Assembly: GCA_003241695.1 (NCBI GenBank)
Contig: QFPN01000014.1
Location: forward strand, 19,715-83,714
Reading direction: 5' to 3'
Length of the DNA stretch: 64,000 nt
Source of the DNA: Ancylobacter novellus
Lineage (GTDB): Bacteria; Pseudomonadota; Alphaproteobacteria; Rhizobiales; Methylopilaceae
The stretch's first letter is position 1, and every line of letters starts with the position of its first letter. The notes under the pieces are model-generated. The model saw nothing but the letters and a program-made list of their open reading frames with translations, did not search any database and was not told the DNA's origin. Both the position numbers and the translations under genes were made by a program. Positions 8,710-16,380 of the stretch are shown piece after piece.

Positions 8710-8750
8710 AGGTTTCATGCGCTTGGCTCGCAGATTGCGCATGTTCAAGT
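8704..8750. terminator. two-part inverted repeat between convergent genes, candidate bidirectional terminator
   Basis: ACTTGAA (8704-8710) pairs with TTCAAGT (8744-8750), and inside it ATGCGC (8717-8722) pairs with GCGCAT (8737-8742). It starts over the methylase stop codon and lies between convergent genes, which suits a bidirectional transcription stop. There is no long T-tract, so factor-independent termination is uncertain. Confidence 0.4.
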
Positions 8751-8762
8751 ATCAATCGTGCA

Positions 8763-8960
8763 CTATAGGCTTGCCTTCGATTTAAGTTTAAAGTGACGTA
8801 TCGCAATTTCGCGTGCGCGATCTTCGCGGGCTTCCATATCGATGCAACTGGATGGGAGGAAGTCAGATGCGGGACCGACGACCGCGCCGCAAACCTCGCA
8901 AATCTCGTTTTCGCGTCGTTCGTCACACGAACTGCAAATGGATCGGTCGTTAGATCTCAC
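8763..8960 (-). CDS. small double-CxxC zinc-ribbon protein, 65 aa
   Basis: The GTG at 8960 overlaps the TGA of the nuclease gene (GTGA), so the two are probably translationally coupled. The 65-residue product has four cysteines in a zinc-ribbon arrangement, C9-x2-C12-x8-C21-x2-C24 (CSSCDERRENEICEVCG), followed by an acidic linker and a basic helical tail ending HFKLKSKASL. A zinc ribbon coupled to a nuclease suggests DNA or protein binding in the same complex, but that is inference. It has no recognised family. It could be missed by automatic annotation because of its size and GTG start. Confidence 0.55.
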   Translation of the reverse strand: MRSNDRSICSSCDERRENEICEVCGAVVGPASDFLPSSCIDMEAREDRAREIAIRHFKLKSKASL

Positions 8961-10135
8961 GGCTCGCTCCGCCAGCGCTCCACGAACCAGTCCATAGCCT
9001 GCAGGAACACCGCCACACCTTCCGGCGTGATCGCTGATAGTTTGATGGTTTTCCGCGCGGACGCCGCGGAGAGCGGCAGCGTGATGCCCGGCGTTTCGTT
9101 GACGCGGTGGAGAAGCTCCTCGCGTTCGGCAAGATCGCTGAACACTGGCTTGTTTGCGAGATAGGCGAACTGAACGCCGAACGACCCGTCAGTCCAGATC
9201 GCGAGCGGACGCGCCTCAGCCTCGGGTCGTGTGAAAACGGTGGTGATCGATCCCCACCCGGCGCTGGTGTTAAACGCCACCCGATCGGAGTTTCGCTTCA
9301 TCCAGTCGATAATGATACGAGCGTTGGCGACGCTCCGCTCGTCGGTGCGCTCGCCGAGCGCCTCCAGAAATGAGGCTTCGTCCCAATTGCGCTGCGGTGC
9401 GCTTGAGGTCGACCTCTTCGCCGTGATCGCCGCCTGCGTTTGGCCGACGACCGTTGGAACGACGGTTCGCAGACCCTGTCCCTCAAACTGACGGAGCTCG
9501 ATCGCCAAGACTTCGGCCGGGCTCATCTGAACGTTTAGGAATTCGACGACCCGCCGGAGCTCTCGCGGGATGACGTCCGCGACGAAAAGAAGTCGGACCT
9601 TACCTGCCTTCAGATTCGTCTCGACGCGGCTCCAAAACACGTCAGGCGTCTCGTCCAATCCCAAGCGATCACGCAGCACCGCCGTTGGGTCCATTCCGTC
9701 TTCCGCGGACCGTATTTCAAATCGGTCCCGTAGATTTTGGACAGGCCAGTAAGTAACAGAATTTGCTGCATAATCGAGCATTTGGCCGACAACTTCGCGC
9801 CGAATACGCGTGTCGCTCGACCGTTTAACCTCGACCAGCGTCGGAACTCCGTCCTGGTCTATAAACAGGTGGTCCACGGACCAACGCCCGCCGCCACCAT
9901 CCTGATCGGCGATCGATTGCTCGCGCGAAACGAGGATGAAGCGGCGGGGTGATTGGCTGTCGATCTGATCGCCGACCAGAAGCTCGGGAAAGCTTGCGAG
10001 CAGGGTCTGGAACTCGTCCTCGGTGACGAAGCTCGCCTGCTTCATCGGGATCAGTGTGGCGGCGTCTGTCAGCACGAACACTCCAGCGGTCACGATGATC
10101 TCCGTCCGCGCTGCCCCTTGGCGCCCGTCCGACAT
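8957..10135 (-). CDS. putative PD-(D/E)XK-type nuclease
   Basis: This 392-residue protein has a PD-(D/E)XK-like core at residues about 84-125: WSVDHLFIDQDGVPTLVEVK, giving D88 and the E102-V-K104 triad, followed by a helix containing a Gln (REVVGQMLDYAAN). Upstream, residues about 36-70 (FVTEDEFQTLLASFPELLVG) match the usual helix of this nuclease class. The C-terminal part (about 240-392) is a separate domain without a recognised family. The gene is divergent from a C-protein gene with a C-box-like operator 34 bases before its ATG, and is coupled to a zinc-ribbon gene. It could be a restriction-type endonuclease or a defence effector. DNA specificity cannot be inferred. Confidence 0.68.
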   Translation of the reverse strand: MSDGRQGAARTEIIVTAGVFVLTDAATLIPMKQASFVTEDEFQTLLASFPELLVGDQIDSQSPRRFILVSREQSIADQDGGGGRWSVDHLFIDQDGVPTLVEVKRSSDTRIRREVVGQMLDYAANSVTYWPVQNLRDRFEIRSAEDGMDPTAVLRDRLGLDETPDVFWSRVETNLKAGKVRLLFVADVIPRELRRVVEFLNVQMSPAEVLAIELRQFEGQGLRTVVPTVVGQTQAAITAKRSTSSAPQRNWDEASFLEALGERTDERSVANARIIIDWMKRNSDRVAFNTSAGWGSITTVFTRPEAEARPLAIWTDGSFGVQFAYLANKPVFSDLAEREELLHRVNETPGITLPLSAASARKTIKLSAITPEGVAVFLQAMDWFVERWRSEP

Positions 10136-10168
10136 CGCTCCGATCCACGCGGCAGTCCAGCAAAATGA

Positions 10169-10194
10169 GACTCATAGTCTGTAGATCGATAGAC
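10169..10194. promoter_or_regulatory. C-box-like operator between nuclease and controller gene
   Basis: GACTCATAGTC (10169-10179) is a perfect GACT-N3-AGTC palindrome, the core known from C-protein operators of restriction-modification systems. A weaker symmetric half-match, GTCT ... AGAC, follows immediately (10177-10194), as in two-site C-boxes. It lies 34 bases upstream of the nuclease ATG and 38 bases upstream of the controller ATG, so one operator could set both divergent promoters. Confidence 0.62.
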
Positions 10195-10217
10195 GACACG
10201 GCCGCGACCCTCCGCGC

Positions 10218-10448
10218 ATGGACGTGCGTCGCCGGGTCGGCCTCAACATCAAGCGCTACCGGCAGGAAAGGGGCTGGTCTCAGGAAGGGCTCGCCTTCGA
10301 GGCAAAACTGCACCGGACCTATGTCTCGGGCGTCGAGCGCGGCGTGCGCAATCCGACCGTCACCGTGCTTGAAGATATCGCGGTCGCGCTGAGCGTGCCG
10401 AGCGCGAGGTTGCTTGATGAGCTGGAAGAGCCACAATCGAGCACGTAA
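10218..10448 (+). CDS. XRE-family controller (C) protein
   Basis: This 76-residue protein is a compact lambda-repressor-type helix-turn-helix protein (GLNIKRYRQERGWSQEGLAF, then LHRTYVSGVERGVRNPTVTV), the length and layout of restriction-modification controller proteins. The upstream intergenic holds a GACT-N3-AGTC operator of the C-box type. No Shine-Dalgarno precedes the ATG at 10218, which fits the leaderless or weakly initiated transcripts reported for several C genes. It would act as a dimer, first activating and then repressing its own and the divergent nuclease gene. The alternative is a generic XRE regulator of the island. Confidence 0.78.
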   Translation: MDVRRRVGLNIKRYRQERGWSQEGLAFEAKLHRTYVSGVERGVRNPTVTVLEDIAVALSVPSARLLDELEEPQSST

Positions 10449-10796
10449 GGCTGCGGCCGCTGTTCGGATCAGCTTCTCTGTCGCCGGCATCTGGGGCTCA
10501 CGACAGAGACCGAAAAGCCATCTTCCAGCGCGAGAAAGAGCAGGAAGATGAGGAACGCGCGGCGAACGGCGAGCGGGCTTTGAGCTGCGTTCATATTTGT
10601 TAAGAAAATATTTAATATTTAAATATTTTTAAATAGATAATTGAAATTTTATCTAAAATTGATTGGTGGTTCTATAACCGGAGGAGAGTTTTATCTCAGT
10701 GCGGCTTTTTACAACGAGAACCTGAACCATTCATTCTCTGCGCTCGATAGAGAGCTGCCTCGGTTTATCGTCTCAGGCCTACGGAGCGCGATTGCG
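10449..10796. other. intergenic with very AT-rich tract at the left edge of the glycan locus
   Basis: About 350 bases separate the controller gene from the first glycan-locus gene. The segment from about 10593 to 10680 is almost pure A/T (runs such as AATATTTAAATATT), in strong contrast to its surroundings, and probably contains the promoter of the 10797 gene and marks an island edge. The frame of the 10797 gene is open back to an ATG at 10641, so a longer N-terminus is possible. Confidence 0.45.
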
Positions 10797-11690
10797 ATGT
10801 CGGGCCCAATGAAAGAGCACAGCGTGGCGGAAAGCGAAGGCGTAATCTCAGTCCTGACCGACACGCGGTGCGAAGGGTGGGTGCTGCGGCGCGACGGGGA
10901 GGCGGGCCCGATCCATCTCGAAGTTCTTCTCGACGGGCGTCACGCGATGACGGCGTCGGCCTCCGAGGTGGAGAAGGAGCGCGTTCGCTTCCGGTTTAAC
11001 TGGTCGGACGAAATGTTGCGACCGCTGGAGCAGAAGGTGTTGATCCGTCGACAGACCGATGGAGCGCTTCTGGCTGGCGGACATGCACAACTGGTGTCCA
11101 CTCGGCGTCCGTGGCTGACTTGGTCGCCGTTCGATCGCGAATGGCGCGTCAGCATTTCAGGCTCGGTCTTCCAGCTTCGCAGCGAAGACGCCATGACGCT
11201 TGCGGCCTATCTGCCACTGTCGCTTTGCGCCGCAGGCGAGCGCGAGGTGGGGGTCTCAGGATCCGCTTTTGCGCGGGAGGACGAAGGGGGCGTGGAAATT
11301 CGCCTTGCACCCATGTCAGGTCCGGGGCGGCTGCTTCGTCTTGACGAGCCCGATCTCGGAGGAGCGTTGCGTTGGCGTTGCGGGCGCGGCGCGGGCGGGA
11401 TGTGGATCGCGGAGCGCGCCGAACTTGACGCTGATGGCCTCGCAGGTCTCGCGTTCTCCGTGTTGACGCCCGCCAGGGTGACCGAATTTTCCAAACGGAT
11501 TCTAAAAATTTCGTGCGACGGCGAGCCTTTGCTCGAGGAGAGTCTTGATCCCGGCACAACCCGGAAGATCTCGGTCCGACTCCCAAGCCGAGGCTATCAT
11601 CGGCTGCGCGTCGAATGCTCTGGAAGAGATCCGGGCAAGGCGTTTCTGCTTCGCGGTCTCGCTCTTCAGGACTCAAGGACCGGAGCGTGA
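10797..11690 (+). CDS. hypothetical protein of the glycan locus, beta-rich
   Basis: From the ATG at 10797 (GGAG ten bases upstream) the product has 297 residues. It begins MSGPMKEHSVAESEGVIS and contains many beta-strand-like segments (VISVLTDTRCEGWVL, IHLEVLLDGRHAMTA, LRWRCGRGAGGMWIAERAEL), suggesting one or two beta-sandwich modules, perhaps carbohydrate binding. No signal peptide or membrane segment is visible. An ATG at 10641 would add 52 residues encoded by AT-rich DNA. The stop overlaps the GTG of the next glycosyltransferase gene (GTGA), so the two are co-translated. No family was recognised. Confidence 0.6.
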   Translation: MSGPMKEHSVAESEGVISVLTDTRCEGWVLRRDGEAGPIHLEVLLDGRHAMTASASEVEKERVRFRFNWSDEMLRPLEQKVLIRRQTDGALLAGGHAQLVSTRRPWLTWSPFDREWRVSISGSVFQLRSEDAMTLAAYLPLSLCAAGEREVGVSGSAFAREDEGGVEIRLAPMSGPGRLLRLDEPDLGGALRWRCGRGAGGMWIAERAELDADGLAGLAFSVLTPARVTEFSKRILKISCDGEPLLEESLDPGTTRKISVRLPSRGYHRLRVECSGRDPGKAFLLRGLALQDSRTGA

Positions 11691-13018
11691 CGGATCCTCG
11701 TATCGACCGCCTGCGAAGAAACCTTCTCACGATCGCCAAGCATGAAGCGCCCATCCCTGACCGGGGGCTGCGCGGCGCGTCGGCGTCCGAGCCGATAGGG
11801 CGGCGCGGACGCGCCGCAGTCGTCTGCTGGAGCCTTTCCCACAATCCGGTCGGCCGGGCGTTCGTGCTCGCCCGCCTTCTCGAGGCGACCTACGCCGTCA
11901 CAATCGTCGGGCCGCTATGGTCCGCCTTTGGCGGCGAAATCTGGCCCCCAATCATGGGGCTAGGGCTTTCGTTCGACGCCTTTCCGGCGACCTCGCTCCA
12001 TGACGTGCTTGGCGCTGCGCGCCGTTTGGGGGAAGTCGGCCGCTATGACCTGGTCGTGATCTGCAAGCCTCGGCTGCCGGGTTTGGCCCTTGGCCTGGCG
12101 CTCGCGGAAGCGTCCGCCTCGCCGCTTGTTTTTGATTTCGACGAAGATGAATCGAGTTTCGTCGCACATCGCACCGAGGCGACGGAGACGATCGGCACCC
12201 AGCCGTACGGCGCGCGGGCCGGTGATCTGGCGGCGCTGGTTTTGACGGAATTTAGCGACGTCGCGGCCTTCACGGCTTCCAGCCGGAGCGTTCCGGTTCC
12301 GGCGCCGGCGCAGATCGTTCGGCACGCCCGCGATGAAACCGCGCCGATACCGGCCAGGGACGAGGCCCGGCGCGCGCTCGGTCTTCGTGAAGACGACTTC
12401 GTGACGGCTTTCGTCGGCACCGTACGGGCCCACAAGGGCCTCGCGACGGTCATCGACGCCGTCGAACGGATTTCCGATCCCCGGCTAAAGCTGATTGTCG
12501 CCGGCGCCGTCCGCGATCAGGAGCTAATGACCCGCCTCCTTCGCATGGCGGAGCGAGGACAGGCGCTTCTGCCGGCGGCTCCTGCGATCGACGAGATCGG
12601 CCGATATCTCGCGGCCGCGGACCTCGTTCCGCTCATGCAGGATGAAGCCGCCCCGATCGCGGCTTCTCAGACACCGGCCAAGCTAACAGACGCGCTACAG
12701 CACGGCGTGAGGGCCGCGGCGTCAAACTCCGCCCCGCTCAGAGAGGTCGCGCTGGCGGGCATCGTCGACATCGTCGCGCCCGAACGGTTCGCCGATTGGG
12801 TCAGCAGCGTCGTCGCAGCGCCTCGCGATCCGGACGTGGCCCGCCGCGCCCGCGCTCTGTTCGATGACGAGTTCAGCTTTGCGGTGAACCGGGCGCGCCT
12901 CGCCGCCGCGATCGCGCAAGCGACAGCGCGCGGCGACGCCGCCCGCCGCGTCGTCTCCGCCGCTTTGGAACGCATTCGAAACGCCGCCGAGGCGCGGAAC
13001 CTCGGCGGAACGCCATGA
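11687..13018 (+). CDS. glycosyltransferase, GT4-like (GT-B fold)
   Basis: This 443-residue protein starts at a GTG overlapping the upstream stop. The N-terminal domain has AAVVCWSLSHNPVGRAFVLA and YDLVVICKPRLPG. The C-terminal Rossmann domain shows the GT4 pattern RRALGLREDDFVTAFVGTVR, then HKGLATVIDAVERI, LKLIVAGAV and a donor-binding region around IGRYLAAADLVPLMQD ... TPAKLTDALQHGVRAAASN. It should transfer a sugar from a nucleotide donor, in the cytoplasm. The acceptor is unknown. Its ATGA junction to the BNR gene downstream makes a three-gene transcription unit. Confidence 0.78.
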   Translation: MTDPRIDRLRRNLLTIAKHEAPIPDRGLRGASASEPIGRRGRAAVVCWSLSHNPVGRAFVLARLLEATYAVTIVGPLWSAFGGEIWPPIMGLGLSFDAFPATSLHDVLGAARRLGEVGRYDLVVICKPRLPGLALGLALAEASASPLVFDFDEDESSFVAHRTEATETIGTQPYGARAGDLAALVLTEFSDVAAFTASSRSVPVPAPAQIVRHARDETAPIPARDEARRALGLREDDFVTAFVGTVRAHKGLATVIDAVERISDPRLKLIVAGAVRDQELMTRLLRMAERGQALLPAAPAIDEIGRYLAAADLVPLMQDEAAPIAASQTPAKLTDALQHGVRAAASNSAPLREVALAGIVDIVAPERFADWVSSVVAAPRDPDVARRARALFDDEFSFAVNRARLAAAIAQATARGDAARRVVSAALERIRNAAEARNLGGTP

Positions 13019-14307
13019 GATCTCTCAAGCCCCGCGCGGTGTCCGATCTCGGACCAGCATGGGCAGGCAGCAGCGTCAACACGTCCATCTATCGGCAGGA
13101 CGGGGTGGCGACCGTCGACGGCCTTCAGGTCGGCGCGTTTTATGACGAGGACGGGCGTCCGACTTTCTTCAAGCGCGACGCGCTGAACGCCCGGGTGGAG
13201 CTGCGGCGGCTCGAAGAGCCGAGCGAGCCGTGGGATGGGCACCGGTCGATCAGTCTCGGAATCGACGCCGATGGCCGCATTCACGCCGCCTATGGGGCTC
13301 ATGGGGACGCTTTGCGTTACGTTCGCGGAGGGAAGGGGCTCGACCTCGCAACGATCGCACCGGCCGAGCTCGGCCCCACGGATCGGCCGACCTATCCGAT
13401 GTTCGTCCGGCATGGGCCTGGGAACGGGGAACTCGCGCTGTTTTACCGACGAGGAGGAGCGTCGAACGGCGACATCATGCTGAAGCGCTTCGATAGGTCG
13501 AAGGAGCGCTGGCGTGACGGCGGCCGTCCGCTTCTCGAAGGAACCGCTTCGTCGCGGCCTTCTGGGCCCTATCTGAACCGCCTGCTCACGACGGCGGACG
13601 GCGCGGTCCACGGCTTTCTGGCGTGGAGGTTGAAGCTCGCGGCGGGCGAGGAGAGGGTGGTGAATTCCGGCCTCGACCTCGTCGCCTTCGTCGACGACCT
13701 TCGTCGCGTCGCGGCGCCGTCCGGCTTCCGGTTCGCGCCGCCGATCGGCGCGGCGCAAGCCGAACGGGTCGTCGCCGTGCCGTTCGACGGAGACCTGATC
13801 AACCAGGGCGGGGCGGAGCTCGATCCCCAAGGCGTCCCGGCGGCGGCCACCTGGTGGCGCGACCCCGGCGAGGCTGCGCCGCAATTCCGGCTCGTTCACC
13901 GGGCAGCGGACGGCTTTCGCGCCGTCAAAGCGAGCGCGTTCACGACGCCCTTCACGCTTGCGGGGCGAGGCACGCTCGTCCTGCCGCACAGCCGGCCGGC
14001 GCTGCTGTTCTCGCGCGAAGGTCATGCGGTTCTGGTCTATCGCAGCCGCGAAATCGGCGGCGCTCTCGCGGCGAACGTGCTCGCGCCGCCCGACTATCGT
14101 TTCGTCGGCCGGACATTGCTCTGGGACGAGGATCTCGGCGCCTACGAGCCCATCGTCGACCACGCGGCGTGGCGCGAGGGCGGCGTACTCTCGGTGCTGC
14201 TGCAGCGCTGCGCGCAGCCTCCCCGCGACGGATCCGGCGAGCGCACCTCCGCCGAGGCCCGGGTCGTCGAATGGGCGGAAGACGAGATTCTTGCGCGAGC
14301 GGAGTGA
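13015..14307 (+). CDS. BNR-repeat (beta-propeller) protein
   Basis: This 430-residue protein resembles the BNR_4 class of six-bladed propellers: AYRQDG-like first blade (SIYRQDGVATVDGLQVGAFY), ISLGIDADGRIHAAYGAHGD, TYPMFVRHGPGNGELALFYR, LTTADGAVHGFLAWRL and LVYRSREIGGALAANVLAPP. These propellers occur in lyases and glycan-binding proteins acting on uronic-acid polysaccharides. No signal peptide is visible, so the protein may be cytoplasmic or exported atypically. It is coupled by ATGA to the glycosyltransferase upstream and ends eight bases from a convergent gene. A role in recognising or modifying the local glycan is inferred. Confidence 0.65.
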   Translation: MRSLKPRAVSDLGPAWAGSSVNTSIYRQDGVATVDGLQVGAFYDEDGRPTFFKRDALNARVELRRLEEPSEPWDGHRSISLGIDADGRIHAAYGAHGDALRYVRGGKGLDLATIAPAELGPTDRPTYPMFVRHGPGNGELALFYRRGGASNGDIMLKRFDRSKERWRDGGRPLLEGTASSRPSGPYLNRLLTTADGAVHGFLAWRLKLAAGEERVVNSGLDLVAFVDDLRRVAAPSGFRFAPPIGAAQAERVVAVPFDGDLINQGGAELDPQGVPAAATWWRDPGEAAPQFRLVHRAADGFRAVKASAFTTPFTLAGRGTLVLPHSRPALLFSREGHAVLVYRSREIGGALAANVLAPPDYRFVGRTLLWDEDLGAYEPIVDHAAWREGGVLSVLLQRCAQPPRDGSGERTSAEARVVEWAEDEILARAE

Positions 14308-14314
14308 TCCTCCG

Positions 14315-15193
14315 CTACCCTTGGGGAACGACCTCGCCGGTGCGCGGATCGAACAGCAGCGCCTTGCCGCGCACCCGGCCGAAGGGGCGGCCGCGGATCT
14401 TGTAGTATTCCGTCGCCATCCGGCGCACGACCGATCGATCGGACTCGTTCGTCGCCGCCCCGCCATGCACCTGATGAAAGGTCGCTTCGCCCGCGACCTT
14501 CACGAGAACGGCTTCGGGCAGCGCGCACGCTCGGACAAATAAGTCGGGATTACAGAATCCTCCCCCGATGCTTGTAAAGGCGGGATCGTAGCCTCCGAGT
14601 TCGTCCCACATCTCCCGTCGCATGAACAGCGCGTTGGTTTCCGTCATCGGGCTCGGCCAGCCTTCCTCGCCTTCCGGCACGGAAACCTCGAACAGCCGGT
14701 AGCCGTCGTCGGGCCAGCCGATCGAGGCGAGAAGCGCCTCTTCCACCGCTTCGTCATAACCCTCGGCGACGCTGTAGTGTTGTGGCTTGAGTCCCAAGTG
14801 ATAATTGTACGTGGCGGCAATCGCCCGCGGATGAAGCTCCAACGCGGCGAGGCACGCGGAGACGAGGCCGGGCGAGGCCAGCCGCGCGCCGTCGATCATC
14901 ATGGCGACGACATCGCCTCTGGCCAGAGACAGGCCGAGATTGGCGGCGGCGACCGGCGAATGCGTCGGCGAGGGAAAGCGATGAAGCGAGACGTCGAGCC
15001 CCTGTCGCGAGAGCGGTCCGATTTCGGGCGGCGGGTCGGAGCCGTTGTCGACCACGATCGCCTCGACGCCGCGCGCGGGCAGGTTCCGCTGGCAGGGCGG
15101 CGCGAGCGAAAAGAGCGTGCGGGCGAGCTGCCTGCTCATCTGATAGGTGACCAGCACGACGCTTAGAGCAGGGGCTTCGGCGCGACGCGTCAT
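14315..15193 (-). CDS. glycosyltransferase family 2 (copy A of a tandem pair)
   Basis: This 292-residue protein has the GT2 N-terminus LSVVLVTYQMSRQLARTLFS, IVVDNGSDPPP, a nucleotide-sugar region GDVVAMMIDGARLASPGLVS (DGA in place of a classical DxD), and the acceptor-side block NALFMRREMWDELGGYDPAF. The ATG at 15193 overlaps the stop of copy B by four bases (ATGA). Protein and layout closely parallel copy B, so this is a tandem duplication. It would act at the inner face of the membrane. The sugar is unknown. Confidence 0.8.
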   Translation of the reverse strand: MTRRAEAPALSVVLVTYQMSRQLARTLFSLAPPCQRNLPARGVEAIVVDNGSDPPPEIGPLSRQGLDVSLHRFPSPTHSPVAAANLGLSLARGDVVAMMIDGARLASPGLVSACLAALELHPRAIAATYNYHLGLKPQHYSVAEGYDEAVEEALLASIGWPDDGYRLFEVSVPEGEEGWPSPMTETNALFMRREMWDELGGYDPAFTSIGGGFCNPDLFVRACALPEAVLVKVAGEATFHQVHGGAATNESDRSVVRRMATEYYKIRGRPFGRVRGKALLFDPRTGEVVPQG

Positions 15194-16050
15194 TGTGTCG
15201 CGATCGTTGCGTGGCGGGCGTCGTAGATCGATCCCGGATCCGTCACGGGCGCGAGAGGTTTCTTTCTGATCTTTGCGTATTCGAGCAGCAACGTGCGCAG
15301 CGCCTCGCGCCCGTTCATGTTGGCGATGGTGCCGCCGTGGATCTGATGGAAGGTCGCTTCTCCCACGAGCTTCACGAGCTGCGCGCCGGGAAGGGCGCAG
15401 GCGCGGATGAAGAGGTCGGGATTGGCGGCGCCTCCCCCCGCGCTTGTGAAACGCGGCTCGTAGAGTCCGACCTCGTCCCACATTTCGCGGCGCATGAAGA
15501 GCGCGTTGCTTTCGACCAGCGGCCCCGGCCAGCCCTCTCCGACGGCGGGCGAAGAAATCTCGAACAAGCGGTCTCCGCCGTCCGGCCAGTCGATCGACGC
15601 GAGCAGCGCGTCTTCGACGATCCTGTCATAGCCCTCATGGATGCTCTGGTGCTGCGGCTTGGGCCCGAGATGGTAGTTGTAGCTCGCGACCACCGCGCGC
15701 GGATGCGCCTGGATCGCCGCAAGCGCAGATCTGACGAGGCCGCGGGAAGCCATTCGCGCGCCGTCGATCATGGCGGCGATTATGTCGCCGCGCGCCTGCG
15801 TCAGTCCGAGATTCATCGCGGCGACCGGGGACCGCGTCGGGGCGGGAAACCGACAGACCCGGACCTCAAGACCGGGGCGCGCGGCCTCTTCGTTTGACGG
15901 CGGCCGCTTCGAGCCGTTGTCCATCACGATCACTTCGACGCCTTCGAGCGGCAGATCGCGCTGGTGCGGCGGCGCGAGCGAGGTGAGCGTCCGGGCTAGC
16001 TCGCGCTCCATGTTGTAGCTGTTGACGACGATGGTCAGCGCCGGCCGCAA
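15190..16050 (-). CDS. glycosyltransferase family 2 (copy B of a tandem pair)
   Basis: This 286-residue paralogue of the gene downstream has LTIVVNSYNMERELARTLTS, VIVMDNGSKRPP, GDIIAAMIDGARMASRGLVR and ALFMRREMWDEVGLYEPRFT. The start is a TTG at 16050, chosen because a GGAGGG Shine-Dalgarno lies six bases before it and no ATG fits. Both copies share an FTS-GGG-NPDLF-RACALP and ATFHQIHGG ending. It follows the acyl carrier protein gene on the same strand after about 50 bases, in a five-gene minus-strand unit from 19286 to 14315. Confidence 0.8.
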   Translation of the reverse strand: MRPALTIVVNSYNMERELARTLTSLAPPHQRDLPLEGVEVIVMDNGSKRPPSNEEAARPGLEVRVCRFPAPTRSPVAAMNLGLTQARGDIIAAMIDGARMASRGLVRSALAAIQAHPRAVVASYNYHLGPKPQHQSIHEGYDRIVEDALLASIDWPDGGDRLFEISSPAVGEGWPGPLVESNALFMRREMWDEVGLYEPRFTSAGGGAANPDLFIRACALPGAQLVKLVGEATFHQIHGGTIANMNGREALRTLLLEYAKIRKKPLAPVTDPGSIYDARHATIATQ

Positions 16051-16102
16051 TGCGAGCCCTCCGGAAGCTGTCAGGGACCATGGATGGGGCCGAACAGCCT
16101 CT

Positions 16103-16360
16103 CTAGGCGTCCTGAACGACGCCCGCTTTCACGAGCGCGCCCAGCACGCCGTCGATCGTGGGCGTGTCGAAGGCGTCCTTCACGTCCACCTCGATCGCGA
16201 ATGCGTCCTCCATAACGCCGACCATCACGGCCTGTTCGAGGGAATCGAGACCGTAGTCCGTGAAAGGCTTGTCGAACGCGATGGCCTCGCGCGGAAGTTG
16301 CAGCTCATTCACGAGATATTGGCTGATCCATTCGGCGACGGCGGCGCGAGTCGGCTGCAT
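16103..16360 (-). CDS. acyl carrier protein
   Basis: This 85-residue protein has the 4'-phosphopantetheine attachment motif DYGLDSLEQAVMVG with the modified serine at residue 40 and the four-helix length of an acyl carrier protein. The ATG at 16360 has a GGAG Shine-Dalgarno seven bases upstream. It is encoded 20 bases after a TPR/alpha-beta-hydrolase gene and before two glycosyltransferases, far from any fatty-acid synthesis gene. A dedicated carrier for an acyl group placed on the local glycan is the natural reading, but no ketosynthase or acyl-activating enzyme is in the window. Confidence 0.88.
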   Translation of the reverse strand: MQPTRAAVAEWISQYLVNELQLPREAIAFDKPFTDYGLDSLEQAVMVGVMEDAFAIEVDVKDAFDTPTIDGVLGALVKAGVVQDA

Positions 16361-16380
16361 CAAGGGCTCCGGAGGTGACG

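Noticed and set aside
12667..14466. 599-codon open frame on the minus strand
   Set aside because: It lies antisense to the GT4-like and BNR genes, is Arg-rich with no domain, and is explained by GC-rich third positions.
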